This document shows positions 9,985 to 17,685 of a stretch of DNA of 64,000 nucleotides, one piece after another. This stretch comes from CAZAPO01 sp044841755 (GTDB lineage: Bacteria; Bacteroidota; Bacteroidia; Flavobacteriales; Flavobacteriaceae), in assembly GCA_044841755.1 (NCBI GenBank), contig JAXOFM010000006.1, positions 115,944 through 179,943 of the forward strand, given 5' to 3'. Every line of letters starts with the position of its first letter. Position 1 is the first letter of the stretch. The position numbers and the translations under genes were made by a program. The notes beneath the pieces were generated by a model, which saw only the letters and a program-made list of their open reading frames with translations, ran no database searches and had not been told where the DNA came from.

Positions 9985-9992
9985 CAAATATA
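9985..9992 (-). promoter_or_regulatory. -7 box of the acyltransferase promoter
   Basis: On the minus strand this reads TATATTTG, a perfect TAnnTTTG. Transcription would start near 9980, downstream of the first possible TTG, so the translation start should be the TTG at 9969 with almost no leader. Confidence 0.5.
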
Positions 9993-10118
9993 GATTATAT
10001 TTTTTGGGCTTTTAGAGTTAAATCATAAAACCAAATAGTCATCTTTAAATTTTTTTAAACAGTTTATGTACATTTACCTTTCTAAAATGTGTTTGAACTA
10101 AAACAATTTGAATTTTAA

Positions 10119-10769
10119 ATGGGTAGTATAGATGTCATTACAGTAGTTATAATTGTGGCGAATATATTGTTTTCAATGAAGGGCTTTAAGGATTTTGGAT
10201 TCTTTGAACGTTATAAATTCAATACAGGAGGAATTAGACGAGGAGAGCAAATAAGAATGTTAAGTGCAGGATTCTTGCATGTTGATGAAATGCACTTGTT
10301 CTTCAATATGTTCACGCTATATTTTTTTGCTAATCCAGTTATTGCTCACTTAGGGACTACAAATTTTATCATTGTTTATATAGGAAGTTTGATTTGTGGA
10401 AACCTCTTAAGTTTTTACTTTCATAAGAATGAATATCATTATAGTGCAGTTGGGGCAAGTGGTGCTGTTACAGGTATTTTGTATGCTGCAATTTTACTTA
10501 ATCCTGGAATGAAGTTATACATGTTCTTTATACCAGTCCCTGTTCCTGCATATTTATTTGGAATAGCATATCTGCTATACTCCATTTATGGAATGAAACG
10601 TAGAGTGGGTAATATTGGGCATGATGCACATTTTGGTGGTGCTATTGGAGGTTATGTTATAACCTTAATGTTAGCTTCATGGGTTTTTAAAGAGCATTTA
10701 TTTATGGTTATTCTTTTGGCTATACCAATTGTCCTTCTATATGTTATGCGACGCACAGGACAGATATAA
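10119..10769 (+). CDS. Rhomboid family intramembrane serine protease
   Basis: A 216-residue polytopic membrane protein with about six hydrophobic segments. The catalytic serine lies in GASGAVTG (Ser114), and the catalytic histidine in HDAHFGGAIGGY (His171, the AHxGG motif). The upstream FLHVDEMHLFFNMFTLYFF corresponds to the H-x2-HxxxN region that stabilises the oxyanion. Rhomboids cleave transmembrane helices of partner proteins within the membrane. The substrate is unknown. The gene ends at a shared hairpin terminator facing the convergent thioredoxin gene. Confidence 0.93.
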   Translation: MGSIDVITVVIIVANILFSMKGFKDFGFFERYKFNTGGIRRGEQIRMLSAGFLHVDEMHLFFNMFTLYFFANPVIAHLGTTNFIIVYIGSLICGNLLSFYFHKNEYHYSAVGASGAVTGILYAAILLNPGMKLYMFFIPVPVPAYLFGIAYLLYSIYGMKRRVGNIGHDAHFGGAIGGYVITLMLASWVFKEHLFMVILLAIPIVLLYVMRRTGQI

Positions 10770-10770
10770 T

Positions 10771-10800
10771 AAAAAAGCCTTCAATTTTGAAGGCTTTTTT
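10771..10800. terminator. Bidirectional intrinsic terminator
   Basis: A 13-bp stem with A6 on the left arm and T6 on the right arm, core GCCTTCA / TGAAGGC and a 4-base loop ATTT. It lies between the convergent rhomboid (stop 10769) and thioredoxin (stop 10802) genes and can serve both. Confidence 0.9.
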
Positions 10801-10801
10801 A

Positions 10802-11947
10802 TTAATCTAACAATTCTGATATTTTATCGTGTAGCGCTTGTCCGCGTAATTTCTTACCTACTATGGTTCCAGATTCATCAAGAACAAACATAGCTGGAAT
10901 TGCATTAATATTATACAATCTTGCCACAGGATCGTTGAAGTATTTTAGACTTCCAACATGATGCCACGCTAACTTATCGTCTTCTATGGCTTTTAACCAA
11001 CGGTCTTTTTGCCCTGGTTTATCAAGTGAAACACTTATAATTTCTAAACCTTTATCATGGTATTTCTCATATACTTTGACCACATTTGGATTTTCCCTTC
11101 TGCAAGGACCACACCATGAAGCCCAAAAGTCAATAATAGTCGCTTTCCCTTTTATATCATTAAGAGCTAACATTTCTCCATCTGGAGTTGGTGAAGAAAA
11201 GTTTGGAGCTATGTTTCCGATGTCTGTGCTCGCTTGAGCTTCTAAGTATCCAATAAAACTTTTGATCTTGACTCCAATTTGCTTATTGTAAGCATTTCTA
11301 TTTATTACCCTTTCAAGGGTTTTATAACTTTCCTTAAACTTTTCTAAATTTTGATTACTACCTAATATTTGAGATTCAAGGAGTAATAACGACGTATCAG
11401 AATTTGGATTCTCTTTAATAAATTCGTGGGTATACGTATTGAGTCTAGCAAATGTGGCTATATCTTTTTCTTTTAGTTCCTTAACCAATTCAGGATATTT
11501 GGTCTGATCTGTTCTACGTGCTAATTTTCTAAGAGAATCTATTTCCGCTCTAATACCAAGATAATTTCTCAAATATTCAGAGTATTTTTCATTGTTCTCT
11601 GAACCACTTACTACAGAATTAAGAATATTGTCTTTATCAATTTCAATTGACATTTTACCTGGTTCCACAATGATAGGGATGTTTCCAGAAACGCTATTAA
11701 CAGATAGCACTCTTATTGTGGGATTTTTAATCTCTCCAGTAAAGACAAATTCCTCGTTCATAATAATAGTAGTATCTGTGCTAACCATTCTTTTGCGATC
11801 GTCAATTACGTTTAAGTGCGATCGTAATCCATTAACTAATCCTTTGGCAGTACCCTTAATCTCAAAAGTATTTGGTGGTAGTGGCTCTTCTGTATTGCAG
11901 CCAAGAGCAACTATAATAACTATAACAAGTAGGAATATTCTTTTCAT
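10802..11947 (-). CDS. TlpA-family thioredoxin-like lipoprotein with DUF4369-type N-terminal domain
   Basis: About 381 residues from the ATG at 11947. The lipobox is VALGC after a hydrophobic signal (MKRIFLLVIVIIVALGCN), so it is anchored to a membrane on the periplasmic side. Residues about 25-120 form a beta-rich DUF4369-like domain, then a helical linker leads to a thioredoxin fold. That fold contains ATIIDFWASWCGPCRRENPNVVKVY, with the redox CxxC, and a cis-proline in NINAIPAMFVLD. Relatives act as thiol-disulfide oxidoreductases in cytochrome c maturation or oxidative stress. The partner is unknown. Confidence 0.88.
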   Translation of the reverse strand: MKRIFLLVIVIIVALGCNTEEPLPPNTFEIKGTAKGLVNGLRSHLNVIDDRKRMVSTDTTIIMNEEFVFTGEIKNPTIRVLSVNSVSGNIPIIVEPGKMSIEIDKDNILNSVVSGSENNEKYSEYLRNYLGIRAEIDSLRKLARRTDQTKYPELVKELKEKDIATFARLNTYTHEFIKENPNSDTSLLLLESQILGSNQNLEKFKESYKTLERVINRNAYNKQIGVKIKSFIGYLEAQASTDIGNIAPNFSSPTPDGEMLALNDIKGKATIIDFWASWCGPCRRENPNVVKVYEKYHDKGLEIISVSLDKPGQKDRWLKAIEDDKLAWHHVGSLKYFNDPVARLYNINAIPAMFVLDESGTIVGKKLRGQALHDKISELLD

Positions 11948-12050
11948 GATTATCAATTTTGACGTAAATATATTAAGGAAATTTTGATTACAAAGTAAAA
12001 TGGTTGATTAGCATTAATAATTGTTGAGTAATTTTAATATCAAATATCAT

Positions 12051-12058
12051 TACTTTTG
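12051..12058 (+). promoter_or_regulatory. Probable -7 box of the mnmE promoter
   Basis: TACTTTTG matches TAnnTTTG, 14 bp upstream of the GTG start, with a TTG about 24 bp further upstream that could be the -33 element. The leader would be only about 8 nt. Confidence 0.45.
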
Positions 12059-12072
12059 CTAAAATTTTTTAG

Positions 12073-13479
12073 GTGACAAATACCGATAATATTATTGCTT
12101 TGGCAACTCCTTCTGGGTCTGGAGCTATTGCTGTTATTAGAATTTCAGGGAAAGACGCCATCTCTTTAGGCGATACTTTTTTTAGATCGGTAAGTGGTAA
12201 GCAGCTTACTAATCAGGATACACATACAATACATTTAGGGCATATCATTAAAGATGGAAAAGAACTTGATGAGGTTTTAGTTTCTGTTTTTAAAGACCCA
12301 AATTCTTATACAGGAGAGAATGTGTTAGAGATTTCTTGTCATGGTAGTCCATTTATCCAGCAGGAAATTATTCAGTTATTTTTAAGGAATGGTTGTAGAA
12401 CTGCCAAACCTGGAGAGTTTACCCTAAGAGCTTTTTTAAATGGGAAATTAGATTTAAGTCAAGCAGAAGCCGTTGCAGACCTTATTGCTAGTGATAATGA
12501 AGCCTCACACCAAGTTGCCATGCAGCAAATGCGAGGGGGCTTTAGCAACGAGATCAAAGCGTTGAGAGAAGAGCTTATGAACTTTGCTTCTTTGATAGAG
12601 TTGGAATTAGATTTTGCTGAGGAAGATGTGGAGTTTGCCAATCGTGATCAGTTTAGAGATTTAATTCAGCGAATTGTTAAAGTGCTTAAGCATTTAATTG
12701 ATTCGTTTGCAGTTGGTAATGTCATAAAAAATGGAATTCCGGTTGCTATTATTGGTGAGCCTAATGTTGGAAAGTCTACTTTGTTAAATGCATTATTGAA
12801 TGAAGAGAAGGCGATTGTTAGTGATATTGCTGGAACTACGCGTGATGCCATAGAAGATGAATTAAATATTGGAGGTGTTGGTTTCCGATTTATTGACACG
12901 GCAGGGATTAGAGAGACTGAAGATGTAGTAGAGAGTATTGGCATTAAAAAGACTTTTGAAAAAACTTCTCAAGCTCAGGTAGTCGTTTACTTGTTTGATA
13001 CATCTAAAGTTGATGTTCAGAATCTTAATACAGTTATTAGCGAAATCAAACAAATTCAAAATAAATTTCCAGATAAACCTTTGGTCGTGGTTGCCAATAA
13101 AGTAGATCAACTTACAGAAGGTCACAAAGAACAGCTAGCTATCATCACGACTAAGGTGGAAAAAGCTCACTTATTGCTGCTATCGGCAAAGACGGGTGAA
13201 GGAGTTGAAGATTTAAAGGAAAAATTACTTGAATTCGTCAATACAGGGGCACTGCGTAATAACGAAACCATTATCACCAATTCACGACATTATGATGCGC
13301 TGTTAAAAGCTTTAGAAGAGATTCAAAAAGTACAGCAGGGTATGGATGCGAATCTTTCAGGTGATTTATTAGCTATAGACATTCGTCAGGCGTTATACCA
13401 CTTTGGTGAGATCACAGGAGAGATCTCGTCAGATGATCTTCTAGGCAATATCTTTGCGAACTTTTGTATTGGAAAGTAA
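12073..13479 (+). CDS. mnmE: tRNA uridine-5-carboxymethylaminomethyl modification GTPase MnmE
   Basis: A 468-residue GTPase that with MnmG makes the cmnm5 modification on U34 of tRNAs. The folate-binding N-terminal domain begins DNIIALATPSGSGAIAVIRISG. A helical domain carries the G domain, with Walker A GEPNVGKSTLLNALL, switch IAGTTRDAIEDEL, G3 DTAGIRETED and G4 NKVD. The C-terminal CIGK motif with the essential Cys is intact. Translation must start at GTG 12073, because the codon before it is a stop and no ATG precedes the conserved N-terminus. It closes the housekeeping region before the accessory cluster. Confidence 0.96.
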   Translation: MTNTDNIIALATPSGSGAIAVIRISGKDAISLGDTFFRSVSGKQLTNQDTHTIHLGHIIKDGKELDEVLVSVFKDPNSYTGENVLEISCHGSPFIQQEIIQLFLRNGCRTAKPGEFTLRAFLNGKLDLSQAEAVADLIASDNEASHQVAMQQMRGGFSNEIKALREELMNFASLIELELDFAEEDVEFANRDQFRDLIQRIVKVLKHLIDSFAVGNVIKNGIPVAIIGEPNVGKSTLLNALLNEEKAIVSDIAGTTRDAIEDELNIGGVGFRFIDTAGIRETEDVVESIGIKKTFEKTSQAQVVVYLFDTSKVDVQNLNTVISEIKQIQNKFPDKPLVVVANKVDQLTEGHKEQLAIITTKVEKAHLLLLSAKTGEGVEDLKEKLLEFVNTGALRNNETIITNSRHYDALLKALEEIQKVQQGMDANLSGDLLAIDIRQALYHFGEITGEISSDDLLGNIFANFCIGK

Positions 13480-13723
13480 CTTATACTAACATAACTTCAA
13501 AAATTAGAATTACATCTTAAGCAGCATCCACTATTTAACATATAGTTCTAAAATAAAGGACATGCTCGCCAATTGCTCGAAAACAACAAATGTTCTGTTT
13601 ATATATTAAAAATAGATGGGGAATATTTCGTATCTTTAGTAAAGTAATTTTTGCATTTGTCTTAAGTATTTTAACTGAATAGCCGCTAACTTTTCCTACC
13701 AATAACTAATGATATAGTTACGA

Positions 13724-15055
13724 ATGGGAAAACCTAGAATTCTTCTAATTAGTCCGACGGGTTTAGACAACAAAGGAAACCCCATAGTTCAGCGTAAAAC
13801 CTATCTGCCAGGATTGACTATGCCCCAGCTTGCAGCATTTACTCCCGATAATTTTGATGTGACATGTGTGTCTGAGACCTCAGAACCCATACCCTGGGAT
13901 GAAAAATGGGATATCGTTGGATTAACTGGGATGGGTGGATCCGGGGTGCTCCGAGCCTATCAGATTGGGGATCGGTTTAAAGAAAAAGGAGCAACAGTTG
14001 TCATGGGTGGAATTGCTATATCCCTATTTGACGAATCCATGACCAGTCCGCATACCGATGTTATTATTAAAGGGGAGGCCGAAGATACCTGGCCACGTTT
14101 TCTACAGGATTACCTTAAAAATGAGGTTAAACCCTTATACCAAATGGTGCATGTTCCAGATGTGACATCATTTCCACCACCTTCTTATGATAAGTTCAAT
14201 CCAAAATATTATGGTAAGTGGAGACCGGTTCAGGCAACACGTGGCTGCCCATTTCCATGTACTTTTTGTTCAATTTCCGAATTTTTTAAAAGAAGTTACA
14301 GAAAGCGACCTGTAAGTCAGGTTATTAGAGATGTGCGTGCCGCAAAGGCTAGCGGCAGCAGATACATTGCTTTTATCGATGATAACATAGGCGTGGATTT
14401 CAATTATTGCAAAGAGTTATGGACCGCATTAATCCCAGAAAAAATCATCTGGGCTAGTCAATGCAGTTTGCAGATAGCCAAAAATGATGATATGCTGAAG
14501 TTGGCATATGATAGCGGATGCAGGATTCTGTCGTTTGGCGTAGAAACAATAAATGAAGAAAGTTTAACTCATATTGACAAAGAATGGAACGATCCTAAGA
14601 ATTACGAAAAGGCATTTGCAAATATTAAATCCTTTGGTATTGAAATATCTACTGAAATGATATTAGGGCTTGATGGGGATGATGAAACGGTTTTTGACAG
14701 AACCTTTAAGTTTTTAATGAAAAACAAAATAGCCTTGCCTCGAATGTATATCCTAACCCCGGTCCCCGGAACTCCGATGTACAATCAATTAATGAAAGAA
14801 GGAAGAATCTTTGATCATGATATTCAAAAATATGTTGGCGGGTCTGCAGTATTTCATCCTAAGAACATGTCTGCCAAAACCCTACAGGAAGGTTATTGGA
14901 ATCTTTACAAAAGACTGTATTCCACAAAGAATATCTATAAACGATTAAAAGGGAACCCTGCTAATTTGGGCTATTACATGCGATTATTTGTGCTAGCAAC
15001 GAATATGATTTATCAGAACCACATAAGAAGAGGAATAACTCCGGGCATCGTTTAA
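13724..15055 (+). CDS. B12-binding-type radical SAM protein (first of two)
   Basis: A 443-residue protein. Residues about 1-140 form a Rossmann-like domain of the cobalamin-binding radical SAM class (ILLISPTG, WDIVGLTGMGGSG, GATVVMGGIAISL, DVIIKGEAEDTWP). It lacks the classical DxHxxG cobalamin motif. The radical SAM barrel carries the cluster-binding cysteines in GCPFPCTFC (Cys175, Cys179, Cys182; CxxxCxxC). The C-terminal part (MYILTPVPGTPMYNQLMKEGRI) resembles DUF4070-type tails of HpnJ/BchE-like enzymes. Relatives perform radical methylation, ring formation or carbon-carbon bond formation on lipids, hopanoids or chlorins. First gene of a nine-gene operon; the substrate is unknown. Base use is richer in G+C than in mnmE upstream. 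Confidence 0.85.
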   Translation: MGKPRILLISPTGLDNKGNPIVQRKTYLPGLTMPQLAAFTPDNFDVTCVSETSEPIPWDEKWDIVGLTGMGGSGVLRAYQIGDRFKEKGATVVMGGIAISLFDESMTSPHTDVIIKGEAEDTWPRFLQDYLKNEVKPLYQMVHVPDVTSFPPPSYDKFNPKYYGKWRPVQATRGCPFPCTFCSISEFFKRSYRKRPVSQVIRDVRAAKASGSRYIAFIDDNIGVDFNYCKELWTALIPEKIIWASQCSLQIAKNDDMLKLAYDSGCRILSFGVETINEESLTHIDKEWNDPKNYEKAFANIKSFGIEISTEMILGLDGDDETVFDRTFKFLMKNKIALPRMYILTPVPGTPMYNQLMKEGRIFDHDIQKYVGGSAVFHPKNMSAKTLQEGYWNLYKRLYSTKNIYKRLKGNPANLGYYMRLFVLATNMIYQNHIRRGITPGIV

Positions 15056-15087
15056 GTAAGAAGTTTGGAACATAAAGCAAGAAAATT

Positions 15088-16617
15088 ATGAAGATATTAT
15101 TAGTAAGACCACCAGTACCAAAACATACGATCGGACTTAAGCACATTATGATATGTGAACCGCTGGAACTGGAATATGTTGCGGCTAATCTAGGCAGGCA
15201 TGAGCTAAAAATATTCGATCATTTGGTAGAAAAGGGATTTAAAAAAGTATTCACCGCGTTTGATCCTGATGTGGTGATTAGTAGTTGCTATAAAACCGGT
15301 ACCAACGAAGTCATTAAGATCTTTCGAATGATTAAGGAACTAAAGGATAGTTGCCTGACAATGGTAGGCGGTGTACATGCGACTTTGGTGCCAACCGATT
15401 TTGCAGATGTCTCTGTGGATATCATCGGGATTGGTGACGGAACAACACTGATGCCCGAGATTATAGATGCTTTTGAATTTGGCTACCCAATTAGAGACAT
15501 TCCTGGATTGGCCATTCCATATGAAGAAGGGAAGGTATATAAAACCAGGAATAGACCTTACATGGTCAAACCCGATACCCTTCCATTTCCTAACCGTGAT
15601 TTGGTGGCACATTTAAGGCATAAATATTACTATTTGATGCATCGACCCGTGGCTACCATGAAAACTACCTGGGGTTGCTGGTATAGATGCAATTTTTGTT
15701 TTACCTGGAAGATTACGGACGGAATGCCATACAGCCGTTCTCCAAAATCTATCGTTGAGGAGCTACTTACTATTGAGTCAGATGAGATTTACATCGTTGA
15801 TGATATTTTCTTAATTAATAAAAGCAGGTTAAATGAGCTTTCCAGACTGATACAGGAAAATGATATTAAAAAGAATTACCTCTGCTACGCAAGAGCAGAT
15901 TTTATAGCAGAAAATGAAGATATAATCGCACATTGGGCACAATTGGGATTAAAAGCAGTTTTCATTGGGCTTGAGGCCACAACCGACGAAGAGCTTGTTA
16001 ATATGAATAAGCAACTTCCGGCAAATGACAATATAAAGGCCATAGAAATTCTCAGAAAGCATAAGATTGATACTTACGGGTCCTTAATTCCGAGACCTGA
16101 TTACACCAAAAAAGATTGGAAGCGACTGATGGAATTTATAAAGACTAATAAGCTGTATTACGTTAATATATCACCAGCAACACCATTACCGGGTGCTGAT
16201 GATTACGATCAGTATAAAGATCAGCTTACCGTACCAGAAGATGCGCATAGCCTGTTTGACCTTTCCCATCAATTATCGCCAACATCGGTCTCATTGCGTA
16301 CCTATTATTGGGAATTGTTAAAAATATATGCAAAGACCACACTAAATATGAAAAGTGCACGAGTAAATACCTTTAGGACACTACCATCTATCCTGAGTAT
16401 GGATTATTGGCGATTGATTTTAGGAGCTTTGAAAATAGGCAGACAATTTCTTTCCAGTTATTCTCATCATTCTCAAAAAGAAATAAGAAAATCAAGATAT
16501 AAAGGAATATTGCCAAAGGATTTGACTTTTGATCAAAAGTTTGAATTGAAATCATTCAAGTCGTTTAAGGTTGCATCTGAAAAGGAATATGAATCGTTGG
16601 AAGTTCAAATACAGTAG
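15088..16617 (+). CDS. B12-binding-type radical SAM protein (second of two, HpnR/BchE-like)
   Basis: A 509-residue radical SAM enzyme, 32 bp after the first. An N-terminal B12-domain-like Rossmann fold (MKILLVRPPVP, PDVVISSCYKTGTNE, LTMVGGVHATLVPTDF, IIGIGDGTT) precedes the barrel. Cluster cysteines are Cys197, Cys201 and Cys204 in GCWYRCNFC. Later blocks are EIYIVDDIFLIN, VFIGLEATTDEEL and YVNISPATPLPGADDY. Size and layout recall hopanoid C-3 methylase HpnR and BchE-like enzymes, but no squalene-hopene cyclase or other hopanoid gene lies nearby. The divergence from the first radical SAM protein argues for a different reaction rather than recent duplication. Likely a radical C-methylation or C-C coupling step on a hydrophobic substrate; this is inference. 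Confidence 0.83.
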   Translation: MKILLVRPPVPKHTIGLKHIMICEPLELEYVAANLGRHELKIFDHLVEKGFKKVFTAFDPDVVISSCYKTGTNEVIKIFRMIKELKDSCLTMVGGVHATLVPTDFADVSVDIIGIGDGTTLMPEIIDAFEFGYPIRDIPGLAIPYEEGKVYKTRNRPYMVKPDTLPFPNRDLVAHLRHKYYYLMHRPVATMKTTWGCWYRCNFCFTWKITDGMPYSRSPKSIVEELLTIESDEIYIVDDIFLINKSRLNELSRLIQENDIKKNYLCYARADFIAENEDIIAHWAQLGLKAVFIGLEATTDEELVNMNKQLPANDNIKAIEILRKHKIDTYGSLIPRPDYTKKDWKRLMEFIKTNKLYYVNISPATPLPGADDYDQYKDQLTVPEDAHSLFDLSHQLSPTSVSLRTYYWELLKIYAKTTLNMKSARVNTFRTLPSILSMDYWRLILGALKIGRQFLSSYSHHSQKEIRKSRYKGILPKDLTFDQKFELKSFKSFKVASEKEYESLEVQIQ

Positions 16618-16623
16618 ACTGTC

Positions 16624-17685
16624 ATGATCATAAAAAAGGTATATAATGCAGACCATTTATCGACCAGCTGGGACCTGGCGGCAACTAGTGTCTATCAAAA
16701 AAGAACCTTTTTATCACATTTGGAGAAAACTAACTTCTCGAACCAGAGATATTATTCCCTATATAAGAACGAGCTGTTTTGTGCAGGAGCAGTGGTATAT
16801 ACACTCAAGATTAACTTGTTGACCTTCTCCCAACTTAAGCTGCCATTGTCCATGCAGGTAATAGGGTTGCCTGTTTCTAATGATCAAAGTGGATTGCTAG
16901 GTAATGCTGATAGCGTAAATGCGTTAGTAAGCGAAATAATAGAGCAGGAAAGTGGTATTGTACTTTGCTTAAATCATTCGCAAGATATAACTATTAAGAC
17001 CTTGATACATATGCAGTCTTTGCCAAGCATGATTTACGAGGTGAGGCATAACGACTGGGAGTCCTACATGAATGCATTGCGACATCCTTATCGAAGGAGA
17101 ATTAAAAAAGCAATGACTAAAATTAAGGCGGTACGAACTTCAACTACTTCATGCGAGTTTTTTACAGCAGATCATTATCATCAGTATTTGGAAGTCCTTA
17201 AAAGATCGAAAACAAAGTTAGAGGTTATGGATAAAAAGTTCTTTGAGCTGTTACCAGAGGGGTTTAAGCTTAAATCCTATTACGATGGCGACTCCTTATT
17301 GTTTTGGAACATTACAACTTGCGATAACGATATGTGTCATTTTCTGTTTGGTGGCTTGAACTATTCAGTTCGTGACCACTACGATTCATATGCAAACAAT
17401 CTGATCGATATTATCAAGGAAGGAATTAAAAATGGGTGCAAACAAATTAGTCTTGGTCAAACTGCCGAAATTTCAAAATCTCGCTTCGGTGCAATCGTCG
17501 AACCCAAGAATATGTTCCTATACCACAGGAATAAGATAATTCGGTTCATTTTTAGAATGATGAGAAGGCTATTGAGCCACACCAAATTCATACGAACTCA
17601 TAAGGTTTACAAAAAAACACTTGTAACTAAAAAAGTGATCACAAAAAATCAATTAATGGAATACAATTATGCCGAGTTCAAATAA
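16624..17685 (+). CDS. FemAB/GNAT-like acyl or aminoacyl transferase
   Basis: A 353-residue protein with the layout of the FemAB-like (BioF2-type) branch of the GNAT superfamily. The motif RHPYRRRIKKAMTKIKAV resembles the R-x3-(R/K)x2-Kx(A/G) entry helix. HYHQYLEVLKRSKTKLEVM is followed by a second GNAT-like half with CHFLFGGLNYSVRDHYDSYANNLIDIIKEGIKNGCKQISLGQT. The tail is basic. FemAB-like proteins form amide bonds using acyl-CoA, acyl-ACP or aminoacyl-tRNA donors, some in lipid or exopolysaccharide pathways. It is 6 bp after the radical SAM gene and overlaps the next gene by 17 bp, so it belongs to the same pathway. The donor and acceptor are not evident. Confidence 0.65.
   Translation: MIIKKVYNADHLSTSWDLAATSVYQKRTFLSHLEKTNFSNQRYYSLYKNELFCAGAVVYTLKINLLTFSQLKLPLSMQVIGLPVSNDQSGLLGNADSVNALVSEIIEQESGIVLCLNHSQDITIKTLIHMQSLPSMIYEVRHNDWESYMNALRHPYRRRIKKAMTKIKAVRTSTTSCEFFTADHYHQYLEVLKRSKTKLEVMDKKFFELLPEGFKLKSYYDGDSLLFWNITTCDNDMCHFLFGGLNYSVRDHYDSYANNLIDIIKEGIKNGCKQISLGQTAEISKSRFGAIVEPKNMFLYHRNKIIRFIFRMMRRLLSHTKFIRTHKVYKKTLVTKKVITKNQLMEYNYAEFK

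Noticed and set aside
13724..16617. Hopanoid or bacteriochlorophyll cluster
   Set aside because: The radical SAM proteins recall HpnJ/HpnR/BchE, but no squalene-hopene cyclase, HpnA-H set or tetrapyrrole gene is present in the window.
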